From Patescibacteria group bacterium (lineage in GTDB: Bacteria > Patescibacteriota > Microgenomatia > Levybacterales > UBA12049), in assembly GCA_018900295.1 (NCBI GenBank), contig JAHIGH010000098.1:1-9170 (forward strand): 9,170 bases of DNA. The letters run 5' to 3'. The position numbers were made by a program, and so were the translations under genes. This document shows positions 1-5,418 of this stretch, one piece after another. Numbering within the stretch: position 1 is the first letter of the stretch; each line of letters begins with the position of its first letter. Under the pieces are notes generated by a model that was not told the DNA's origin, searched no databases, and was given only the letters and a program-made list of their open reading frames with translations.

Positions 1-1130
1 ACTGCTATTGTTCCGCTGCCTCCGACATTGTGGCACAAGCCGATCTTGGCTTTAGGCACCTGTCTAATCCCCGCTTCATGGCGCAACTGCTCAACTATTT
101 CAACTATTTGTTTCACTCCTGTCGCGCCAACGGGATGGCCGCAGGCTTTTAGCCCGCCTGAGGAATTGGTGATAATTTTCCCTGTATTCAGCGTATGCTT
201 TCCATCTGCAATATCAGACGCGCCTTCTCCGCGACGGGAAAATCCAAGATCTTCTGTCGCGATCACTTCGGCGATCGAAAAACAATCATGCAACTCGGCA
301 ACGTCAATATCTTCCGGCTTCAGGCCTGTTTTCTTATATGCCGCGTCACCGGCTTTGACTACGCTTAAAAGGGATGTAAATGATTTTCTGTCGCAGAGAC
401 TTAGGCTGTCTGTCGCTACTTCGCTTGCAATAATCTGTATGGGTTTTGAATGGCGTTTTTTTACTTTTTCATCGCCTGTGATAATAATCGCTGACGCGCC
501 ATCTGAGATAGGAGAGCAATCAAGAAGTCTTAAGGGATCGGCGATTTTCCCACTTTTCATCACTTCCTCAACAGTAATAGGCGCTTGAAATTGAGCTTTG
601 GGATTGAGTGACCCATGATAATGGTTTTTTACAGATACTGAAGCAATATCTTCTTCTCCAACTTTATATTCCTGCATGTATGCCCTTGCTATTAAGGCAT
701 AGAGACCGGGGAATGTTACTCCGGAGGCACGCTCCTCATCAGAACCGGCAGCCATCAACGCATGAGTAATCTCATCTTGCGTGTGATCGGTCATTTTTTC
801 AATTCCCAATACCATAACGACCTTATATTGTCCCGCGCGAATACTATTGATACCGCTGTGAAGAGCTAGTCCTCCGGAAGCACAAGCTCCTTCGAGACGG
901 AATGCCGGAACATATACCCCTAATTCTTCGGCGAACAATGATCCTAAATTTGCTTGATTTCCCAGTATACCCGAGAGCATGTTGCCAACAAAAAGCGCGT
1001 CAATTTCCTGAGGCTTCAAATTTGATGCGGTTAATGCTTCAGAAAATACTGTACGCGCCAATTCACGGGGTGAAACACTCCATAGTTCCCCAAATTTCGT
1101 TGTAGCCGCACCAAGAATAGAAATATTCAT
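1..1130 (-). CDS. Acetyl-CoA acetyltransferase, archaeal/SCP-x-type thiolase (3' end cut by window edge)
   Basis: Condenses two acetyl-CoA to acetoacetyl-CoA, the first step of the mevalonate pathway, in the cytoplasm. I translated the minus strand from the ATG at 1128-1130; 376 codons are open to the window edge with no stop. The nucleophilic cysteine lies in EGACASGG (C83). HDCFS (H281-S285) is the SCP-x/archaeal version of the classical NEAFA motif. GHPVGATG carries the catalytic histidine (H332), and CHNVGG begins at C366. Archaeal relatives are about 390 residues, so only about 10-15 are missing. It follows the HMG-CoA synthase gene. In archaea these two enzymes form a complex with a DUF35 protein that passes acetoacetyl-CoA directly to the synthase, and the DUF35 gene would be expected next, left of position 1. 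No Shine-Dalgarno sequence precedes the ATG; a repeat abuts it. The family call is firm; substrate is inferred from context. Confidence 0.93.
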   Translation of the reverse strand, partial: MNISILGAATTKFGELWSVSPRELARTVFSEALTASNLKPQEIDALFVGNMLSGILGNQANLGSLFAEELGVYVPAFRLEGACASGGLALHSGINSIRAGQYKVVMVLGIEKMTDHTQDEITHALMAAGSDEERASGVTFPGLYALIARAYMQEYKVGEEDIASVSVKNHYHGSLNPKAQFQAPITVEEVMKSGKIADPLRLLDCSPISDGASAIIITGDEKVKKRHSKPIQIIASEVATDSLSLCDRKSFTSLLSVVKAGDAAYKKTGLKPEDIDVAELHDCFSIAEVIATEDLGFSRRGEGASDIADGKHTLNTGKIITNSSGGLKACGHPVGATGVKQIVEIVEQLRHEAGIRQVPKAKIGLCHNVGGSGTIA

Positions 1131-1158
1131 AAGTCAAAAGGTAAAAGTCAAAAGGTAA
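1131..1158. repeat. Perfect 14-bp tandem duplication touching the thiolase start
   Basis: The unit AAGTCAAAAGGTAA occurs twice without change (1131-1144 and 1145-1158). It is part of palindromic copy A and directly abuts the thiolase ATG, occupying the position where a ribosome-binding site would normally sit. On the coding strand it reads as repeats of TTACCTTTTGACTT, with no purine-rich Shine-Dalgarno match. Confidence 0.85.
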
Positions 1159-1241
1159 AATCACAAGTAAAAAGTCAAAAGTTTTTTCTGCTTTTTAATT
1201 TTGAATTGTATTTTTGACTTTTGCATTTTGCATTTTAACTT
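1131..1241. repeat. AT-rich imperfect palindromic repeat, copy A (thiolase/HMG-CoA synthase spacer)
   Basis: The whole 111-bp spacer is built of variants of AAGTCAAAAG in its left half and of the complementary CTTTTGACTT type in its right half, so a transcript could fold into a long imperfect hairpin. It shares a 17-bp block (1157-1173) and a 19-bp block (1212-1230) exactly with copy B at 2314-2330 and 2367-2385, in the same orientation and at nearly the same spacing (55 against 53 bp). It runs from the thiolase start codon to the HMG-CoA synthase stop codon. It looks like a dispersed intergenic element; its function is unknown. Confidence 0.8.
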
Positions 1242-2279
1242 TTATATAATGTGCATATGCTTTAGATATTCCGGATATGAGAGATATATTTTCTTTTTCG
1301 TTTGCCCCTTTAGTGACGCGGATAATTTCTGTTTTTCTTTAAGTCTATTCGTAGTCTTAAAAATAAATCCATCTGATCCGGCGCCTGAGCCATAGGAAAC
1401 GAAAAATATTTTTTCTTCCGGCTTGGCAATATCAAGTACCGCGGATAATCCCAACAGTGAAGAAGCAGAATATGGATTACCTATTGTATTTACAATAAGT
1501 GAGGGAGCGAGCTGCCCGCTTGTAAACCCGAGCTTCTTGGCTGCAATGCGGGGAAATTTGCCATTGGGCATATGGAACACACAGTAGGCAAAATCTGTTG
1601 GCAAGAGGCCGCTTTTTTCAAGCAATTTTTTTCCTTCCGAAAGCACATGATTGAAATATGCCGGTTCTCCGGTAAACCTGCCGAAGTGAGAAGGATATCT
1701 TTCTCCGTCCCTCCGCCAAAAATCCGGAGTGTCCGAAGAAAACGAGGATGTATCTAAAACTTCCACGATGATTTCGTTTTTTTTGTTTCCTAAAATGTAA
1801 GCACAGGCACTACTTGAAGCAGTGTACTCCAATACATCATGCGGCTTGCCTTGCGCCGTGTCGCTGCCTATTACTAATCCGTAATGAATTTTATTGCTAT
1901 CTAAAAGTCCAAGGGTTATTTGCAGCCCGGCTGTCGCGGCTTTACAAGCAAACTCCAAATCCGCGGAAAAATAATCGTTACCGATCCCTAAATATTCCGC
2001 AACACTGGTTGATGTCGGATTCACCGCGTAAGGATGACTCTCTGAGCCGACGTATACAGCGCCAATTTCTTTTTCTGACACACCGGCCATACTCAGGGCA
2101 GTTTTTCCGGCCTCAATTCCCATGGTTATCGCGTCTTCATCAAATCCCGGAACCGCTTTTTCAGTAACTTGTAATCCTGCGATTATTTCCGCCGGCTCTT
2201 TCTTCCAGACACTCGCGATTTCCGATATCTTAATTCTATAAATTGGTGTATAGACACCGTACCCTATGATTCCGCTCAT
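1242..2279 (-). CDS. Hydroxymethylglutaryl-CoA synthase, archaeal type
   Basis: Condenses acetoacetyl-CoA with acetyl-CoA to HMG-CoA, the second step of the mevalonate pathway. It has 345 residues, the usual size of the archaeal family (about 350) and shorter than eukaryotic forms. The thiolase-fold catalytic triad is visible: E80 in GSESHPYAV, nucleophile C112 in EFACKAAT, and H236 in VFHMPNGKFP. GNPYSASS (from G267) and SYGSGAGSDGF (from S295) are further family signatures. The N-terminus MSGIIGYGVYTPIYRI is a typical family start, which supports the ATG at 2277-2279. It sits between the reductase and the thiolase on the same strand, in the order expected for a mevalonate operon. No Shine-Dalgarno sequence is seen; the upstream spacer is palindromic copy B. 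The C-terminal tail after about residue 312 is lysine-rich and probably variable. Predicted to work in complex with the neighbouring thiolase and an unseen DUF35 protein. Confidence 0.95.
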   Translation of the reverse strand: MSGIIGYGVYTPIYRIKISEIASVWKKEPAEIIAGLQVTEKAVPGFDEDAITMGIEAGKTALSMAGVSEKEIGAVYVGSESHPYAVNPTSTSVAEYLGIGNDYFSADLEFACKAATAGLQITLGLLDSNKIHYGLVIGSDTAQGKPHDVLEYTASSSACAYILGNKKNEIIVEVLDTSSFSSDTPDFWRRDGERYPSHFGRFTGEPAYFNHVLSEGKKLLEKSGLLPTDFAYCVFHMPNGKFPRIAAKKLGFTSGQLAPSLIVNTIGNPYSASSLLGLSAVLDIAKPEEKIFFVSYGSGAGSDGFIFKTTNRLKEKQKLSASLKGQTKKKIYLSYPEYLKHMHII

Positions 2280-2280
2280 A

Positions 2281-2401
2281 TGAAATAAAGTTAAAAGTTA
2301 AAAGTCAAAATTCAAAATCACAAGTAAAAATTTAAAAGTTTATTACTTTTTACTTTTGAGTTGTGCTTTTGACTTTTGCATTTTGATTTTTGAATTTTAA
2401 T
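2281..2401. repeat. AT-rich imperfect palindromic repeat, copy B (HMG-CoA synthase/reductase spacer)
   Basis: Second copy of the element at 1131-1241. The left arm (about 2290-2340) and right arm (about 2345-2400) are imperfect reverse complements made of AAAAGTCAAAA-like and TTTTGACTTTT-like units. It fills the spacer between the synthase start and the reductase stop. The blocks 2314-2330 and 2367-2385 are identical to copy A. It may be a miniature mobile or recombining repeat, or act as an mRNA hairpin; the sequence does not decide between these. Confidence 0.8.
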
Positions 2402-3556
2402 TTATTTTATTCCTCGCCCAAGCTTCTTATGCGCTTTGGTGAGCGAATTTTCGGCTAGGGATGCGAGCAGGGAAATTTCTCCGGCTAGTACGGCTGCGCC
2501 TATGATTTCCGCTAATTTTTGGCCAGTACCCTTTTCTTTTTGCGCGTCCAATCCCATTATACGCAAAGCTTCTTTTTGGGTGGCAAGACTTGTCCCACCT
2601 CCGACTGTCCCGACAACCAAATCAGGTAAATAGACTGAGATATATAATCCTTCCTTGTCGTCTTCAACTGTGGTTACTCCCATTGAACACTCAGAAACAT
2701 GAGCTATGTCCTGTCCGGTCGCGAGAAAAATTGCAGACAAAACATTGGCGATATGCGCGTTGGAACCGATTGTACCTGATAAAATACTTGCCTGATGAAG
2801 TTTCCTCTCGGATACTTCAAGAATTTTTGCTTTTTCTGTTTTCAAAACCGAAGTAATAATTTTTTCAGATATTAGACACTCCGCCAATATATTATAACCT
2901 CTTCCTTCTATAAAATTAAGATAATTGGGCTTCTTGTCCACGCACATATTGCCGGAAACAGCAACGCAGTGGATTTTGGTCTCTTTTTCAATAAATTCGG
3001 CAATTACAGAGGCAGCAATTGTTGCCATATTCATACCCATCGCGTCCTGTGTATCGAAAGAAAAGCGTACGTATAAACTTCTTCCCAGAAGCCATGGTTT
3101 TATTGCAAGAAGGGTCAGATGTTCAGACGAAGACTTGGCAATTTCCGCAATCTGTGAAAAATTCTTTTCCAGCCAATTAATGACATTATTTCCTTCACTA
3201 ATATTTTGTACGCGGAAAACAGGCGCCCTTGTAATACCTATTTTTTTGCTAAAAACAGTTACTCCTCCACTTTCCGTGACCGCTTTACACCCGCGACTAA
3301 CCGAAGCTACCAACGCGCCCTCGGTAGTAGCCAATGGAATATAGTAATTGCGGATTGCGGATTGCGGATTGCGGATTGCTATGGGTCCGGCGATGCCGAG
3401 GGGAACTTGAACGATGCCGATCATATTCTCGCAATTTTTCGTTGAGGCCTGCTCTGTGTCAAGAGAATATGTGCCCATATTGGATAAGTCTATATTCAGG
3501 TGGGCTTCCAAGGCTTTTCGCCTTGAATTAACATCAACAAAATTACGTAAATCCAT
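2402..3556 (-). CDS. hmgA: Hydroxymethylglutaryl-CoA reductase, class I (archaeal-like)
   Basis: Reduces HMG-CoA to mevalonate, the committed step toward isoprenoids; soluble, with no membrane domain. It has 384 residues. Class I motifs appear in order: NCENMIG (from N41), IPLATTEGALVAS with catalytic E79, the nucleotide-binding DAMGMNM (171-177), SGNMCVDKKP with the catalytic lysine at 208/209, GSNAHIAN then ATGQD with D283, GTVGGGT (from G316), and a C-terminal KAHKKLGRG with the catalytic histidine H376. DAMGMNM and the DKKP motif separate it from the class II enzymes of many bacteria. Residues 60-70 are encoded by a 7-bp tandem repeat and occupy a loop just before the IPLATTEG core. It is the first gene of the mevalonate block. 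Its ATG (3554-3556) lies a few bases after a candidate -10 box, so the mRNA may be leaderless. Confidence 0.96.
   Translation of the reverse strand: MDLRNFVDVNSRRKALEAHLNIDLSNMGTYSLDTEQASTKNCENMIGIVQVPLGIAGPIAIRNPQSAIRNYYIPLATTEGALVASVSRGCKAVTESGGVTVFSKKIGITRAPVFRVQNISEGNNVINWLEKNFSQIAEIAKSSSEHLTLLAIKPWLLGRSLYVRFSFDTQDAMGMNMATIAASVIAEFIEKETKIHCVAVSGNMCVDKKPNYLNFIEGRGYNILAECLISEKIITSVLKTEKAKILEVSERKLHQASILSGTIGSNAHIANVLSAIFLATGQDIAHVSECSMGVTTVEDDKEGLYISVYLPDLVVGTVGGGTSLATQKEALRIMGLDAQKEKGTGQKLAEIIGAAVLAGEISLLASLAENSLTKAHKKLGRGIK
3347..3379. repeat. 7-bp tandem repeat (about 4.7 copies) inside the reductase gene
   Basis: Four perfect copies of ATTGCGG (3347-3374) plus a partial fifth (to 3379). 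Seven is not a multiple of three, so the protein repeat has a period of seven residues (AIRNPQS), giving IAIRNPQSAIRN at residues 59-70 of the reductase. The reading frame is preserved. The stretch falls in a loop of variable sequence and length in class I reductases, which explains how it is tolerated. It looks like a genome-dispersed simple repeat that entered or expanded within a coding sequence. Confidence 0.9.
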
Positions 3557-3562
3557 ACGCTA

Positions 3563-3587
3563 AATATATAGTCGTAAAATCTGTCAA
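3563..3587 (-). promoter_or_regulatory. Candidate promoter of the mevalonate block
   Basis: On the minus strand a TATATT hexamer (3563-3568) ends 7 nt before the first base of the reductase ATG, so transcription would begin at or next to the start codon. A perfect TTGACA (3582-3587) lies upstream, but only 13 bp from that hexamer. Pairing it with the overlapping TATTTA (3561-3566) gives 15 bp, also short. The -10 assignment is fair; the -35 is uncertain and overlaps the -35 of the divergent sigma gene. Confidence 0.45.
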
Positions 3588-3609
3588 AATCATTCGAATT
3601 TGCTATAAT
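3581..3609 (+). promoter_or_regulatory. Promoter of the sigma factor/membrane protein unit
   Basis: CTGTCA (3581-3586, four of six matches to the -35 consensus), a 17-bp spacer and a perfect TATAAT (3604-3609). The last base of the -10 is 7 nt before the A of the ATG at 3616, predicting a transcript that starts on the start codon. There is no room for a ribosome-binding site. Confidence 0.65.
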
Positions 3610-3615
3610 CAGATA

Positions 3616-4149
3616 ATGGTAAGAATTTTAGACAGGATTCTGCAGGGAGATGGCAATGCGGTTGTGGAATTTTATAAAATATATTCTCCCAGTCTACTGA
3701 GGTATTTACGGAAAAAACTTCCCAGGAAAGAGGACGCGGAGGAAGTGCTAAATGATATTTTTTTCGCGGCAATTGACGAATTGCATCTTTTCCGGTAAAA
3801 AAGTAATATAAACACCTGGCTTTTTAGGATAGCCCGTAATAAAATCGCTGATTTTTATAGAAAGAGAAAAATAAAATCTGTGTTATTGTCTCAAGTGCCT
3901 TTATTGGAAATAATTGCTAATGAAATTGCACAGCCGGAATTCCAATTTGAGATAAATAAAATCCGCGAAAGAATTGAAAAAGCTTTCAATAGCATTTCAG
4001 TCCAATATCAGAAAATTCTTCATCTGCATTATGAAGACAGAATGCCTGTAAAAGAATTGGCGATGATATTTAACTTATCTTTTAAAGCAACAGAATCTAT
4101 GCTTTTCCGCGCAAGAAAGAGTTTCAGGCAAGCCTATGAACGAGCGTGA
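3616..4149 (+). pseudogene. ECF-like sigma-70 factor interrupted by one in-frame stop
   Basis: Sigma factors direct RNA polymerase to particular promoters. One frame runs from the ATG at 3616 to the TGA at 4147-4149 (178 codons including the stop), broken only by a TAA at 3796-3798 (codon 61). Before it lies region 2.1-2.2 (residues 1-60, with the acidic helix KEDAEEVLNDIFFAAID). After it, in the same frame, come NINTWLFRIARNKIADFYRK (regions 2.3-2.4, -10 recognition) and, from about residue 112, region 4 with a helix-turn-helix near VKELAMIFNLSFKATESMLF (-35 recognition). The stop takes the place of the usual glycine in the FRGxSxxxTW segment. Nothing else looks decayed and the promoter is intact. 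Re-initiation at the GTG at 3880 could give an 89-residue region 4 protein, but regions 2.3-2.4 would then be lost. Recent pseudogenisation or a sequence error is most likely. The 3' end overlaps the next gene by 14 bp. Confidence 0.8.
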
Positions 4150-4366
4150 ATTTTTGTCCAAACTTCAGGAACGAGCCCGCGAGCAGGAAAAACTTATTAA
4201 CGATATGGTTTTTCCCAGGGTTTTTACAATAGTCGGCATCTGGTTTGGCAACCATCCGTGGAGAATACTTATTCCTCTTGCTTTTATATTCTCGCTTGCC
4301 TTTCACGGACTTATCGGAAAACCGTATGATGATCTGATACTTAGAATTTTCGGGGGACCAAAATGA
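4136..4366 (+). CDS. Small membrane protein, candidate anti-sigma partner
   Basis: 76 residues with no family recognised with confidence. Residues 1-24 are a charged, probably helical cytoplasmic segment (EREFLSKLQERAREQEK). They are followed by a hydrophobic stretch near 25-38 and a clear membrane helix near 42-60 (WRILIPLAFIFSLAF), then a short tail ending in FGGPK. The ATG lies inside the sigma factor gene, overlapping it by 14 bp in another frame, and the next gene overlaps its stop by 4 bp, so all three genes are probably translationally coupled. A membrane-anchored protein coupled to an ECF-like sigma gene is the usual setting for an anti-sigma factor. However, no zinc-binding HxxxCxxC motif is present, so that role is inferred from context alone. 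The intact frame and the overlaps on both sides support a real gene. Confidence 0.72.
   Translation: MNEREFLSKLQERAREQEKLINDMVFPRVFTIVGIWFGNHPWRILIPLAFIFSLAFHGLIGKPYDDLILRIFGGPK
4352..4357 (+). promoter_or_regulatory. Ribosome-binding site of the 4363 gene
   Basis: GGGGGA five bases before the ATG at 4363, inside the end of the preceding coding sequence. It supports that start and internal initiation within the operon. Confidence 0.6.
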
Positions 4367-4677
4367 GAAAGCATACTTTTCTAATTTTTATTACATATGT
4401 TTGGACCAAAACCTTGATCGGCTTGACATTTCACCCTTTTAAATCTATAAAAGGTGTTGTGCGCCGGCCTATTTTGTTGCCTGTGATATTTTCTCCGGTG
4501 ATGGGACTTGCTGTATTATTCATTGTCGGGAGAATCGCGGCCTTATTCGTCTCGCCTCACGGACTGAAGCGGGAAATCGTTGTGATTTTTCTGAGCACCA
4601 CACTTTTGTCAATTCTTTTCTGGCAACTGCTGCTTTTTTATCTACTGGCAAGCTTTTTGATCGCTTTGCGGAAGTGA
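4363..4677 (+). CDS. Small polytopic membrane protein of unknown function
   Basis: 104 residues, family not recognised. Two strong membrane helices are visible, near 38-63 (LLPVIFSPVMGLAVLFIVG) and 72-101 (VVIFLSTTLLSILFWQLLLF), with a weaker amphipathic or hydrophobic segment near 5-22. Between the first segment and the first strong helix is a basic stretch (FKSIKGVVRRP) that should stay in the cytoplasm by the positive-inside rule. The start overlaps the previous gene's stop as ATGA and has a Shine-Dalgarno sequence, so it is the third gene of the sigma-factor unit. It ends 46 bp before the antitoxin gene, which seems to have its own promoter. It may be a sensor or structural partner of the preceding small protein; this is inference. 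Confidence 0.72.
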   Translation: MRKHTFLIFITYVWTKTLIGLTFHPFKSIKGVVRRPILLPVIFSPVMGLAVLFIVGRIAALFVSPHGLKREIVVIFLSTTLLSILFWQLLLFYLLASFLIALRK

Positions 4678-4691
4678 CACGGATTTGATAT

Positions 4692-4718
4692 TTGTGTTAA
4701 AGTTTGTTAAAGTATAGC
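4692..4718 (+). promoter_or_regulatory. Promoter/operator of the toxin-antitoxin pair with a direct repeat
   Basis: GTTAAAGT occurs twice, at 4696-4703 and 4706-4713, offset by 10 bp or one helical turn. A TATAGC -10-like hexamer (4713-4718) overlaps the second copy and ends 6 nt before the antitoxin ATG; TTGTGT (4692-4697) is a weak -35. Ribbon-helix-helix antitoxins commonly repress their own promoter by binding short repeats of this kind, so this is the likely operator. The functional role is inferred. Confidence 0.45.
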
Positions 4719-4723
4719 AAGAT

Positions 4724-4993
4724 ATGCAGGTTACAACGACGATTTCATTCCCAAAAAACATGGCTCAAGAGATGGAAAAACAGATTGAGCAAGGCAAATT
4801 TACGTCTCGATCTGAATTCATTCGTTCTGCCGTCAGAACCTACCTTCTTTTTCAAAAAGGAGACGTATCCTGGGAAGTTCTTGCAGCTCCTTTCAGGTCT
4901 TTTGCAAAACAAAAAAAACTAAACGAAAACGATATTTTATGCGCGGTAGAGAGAGGCCGAAGAAGTGAAAAAAATTCTAAGAGTAGTAAATGA
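4724..4993 (+). CDS. Ribbon-helix-helix antitoxin (CopG/ParD-like)
   Basis: 89 residues. The N-terminus TTTISFPKNMAQEMEKQI followed by SRSEFIRSAVRTYL is the beta strand, helix, turn, helix of the ribbon-helix-helix fold (about residues 2-45). The strand would insert in the DNA major groove as a dimer. The C-terminal half (about 46-89) is charged and likely wraps the toxin. It overlaps the PIN-domain gene by 29 bp, the common antitoxin-first arrangement, and probably neutralises that toxin and represses its own promoter through the GTTAAAGT repeats upstream. The ATG at 4724 has no Shine-Dalgarno sequence and follows a -10-like box by 6 nt, consistent with a leaderless transcript. It ends in TGA. 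A solitary RHH regulator is possible, but the overlap makes an antitoxin much more likely. Confidence 0.87.
   Translation: MQVTTTISFPKNMAQEMEKQIEQGKFTSRSEFIRSAVRTYLLFQKGDVSWEVLAAPFRSFAKQKKLNENDILCAVERGRRSEKNSKSSK
4951..4956 (+). promoter_or_regulatory. Ribosome-binding site choosing the toxin GTG start
   Basis: GAGAGG eight bases before the GTG at 4965, within the antitoxin coding sequence. It supports the unusual GTG start and coupled translation of the toxin. Confidence 0.55.
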
Positions 4994-5393
4994 TACTAAT
5001 GTTTGGCTTTCTGCGCTCTATTTTTCAGGTAAACCTGCTAAGATAGTTAATCTCATTGAAGATAAAAAAATTATTTCCGTTACTTCTAATTTTATTATAC
5101 AAGAAACTAAGGAAAAAATGGTGATTGATTTTAATACCCCAACCTACGCAGCAAATGCCACTGTCTCCTATATCTCTTCTATGTCTGAACTTGTGCTTTT
5201 AAAAGGAAAAAACTTCGGTCTTCGTGATCCTGCTGACAATCAGGTTTTGGAAACAGCAGTGGCAGGTAGATGTAGTTATTTAATTACAGGAGATAAGGAT
5301 TTGCTTTGTTTGGGAAATTATGGGCAATTACAAATTGTTACTCCTGCCCAATTTATAGCAAAATTCACTACTAAAAAGAAAATATTGAAGTAA
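4965..5393 (+). CDS. PIN-domain toxin (putative toxin-antitoxin PIN family, COG1569-like)
   Basis: 142 residues. PIN domains are Mg2+- or Mn2+-dependent ribonucleases, and in this setting the enzyme would cut cellular RNA when freed from its antitoxin. The acidic metal-binding residues are all visible: D10 in VVNDTNVWLSAL, E47 in IIQETKEK, D88/D91 in LRDPADNQVLETA, and D110/D112 in LITGDKDLL. The DPADN and TGDKDLL motifs and the length are typical of the COG1569 type rather than the VapC type. It starts at GTG, overlaps the antitoxin by 29 bp and ends in TAA, 25 bp from the convergent ATPase gene. No obvious hairpin terminator lies in that gap. Catalytic residues are intact, so an active toxin is expected. 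Confidence 0.9.
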   Translation: MKKILRVVNDTNVWLSALYFSGKPAKIVNLIEDKKIISVTSNFIIQETKEKMVIDFNTPTYAANATVSYISSMSELVLLKGKNFGLRDPADNQVLETAVAGRCSYLITGDKDLLCLGNYGQLQIVTPAQFIAKFTTKKKILK

Positions 5394-5418
5394 ATGATTC
5401 TTTACTCTTTTGCGATAT

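Noticed and set aside
28..588. Plus-strand open frame of 186 codons
   Set aside because: It is antisense to the thiolase, whose motifs are unmistakable; the translation resembles no protein family.
1245..1250. Plus-strand TATAAT with TTGCAT 18 bp upstream, suggesting an antisense promoter into HMG-CoA synthase
   Set aside because: It lies in the very AT-rich repeat where such hexamers arise by chance, and no plausible gene follows on that strand.
1131..2401. The repeated spacers as a CRISPR array
   Set aside because: Only two copies, separated by a gene, internally palindromic and without unique spacers.
3880..4149. A separate small gene for a region-4-only sigma-like protein starting at GTG 3880
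   Set aside because: It is in the same frame as the upstream half, the intervening sequence encodes regions 2.3-2.4 without further stops, and no good ribosome-binding site precedes the GTG. One interrupted gene is the better reading.
5394..5418. Bidirectional terminator between the toxin and ATPase genes
   Set aside because: The 25-bp convergent gap shows no convincing hairpin with a T-run on either strand.
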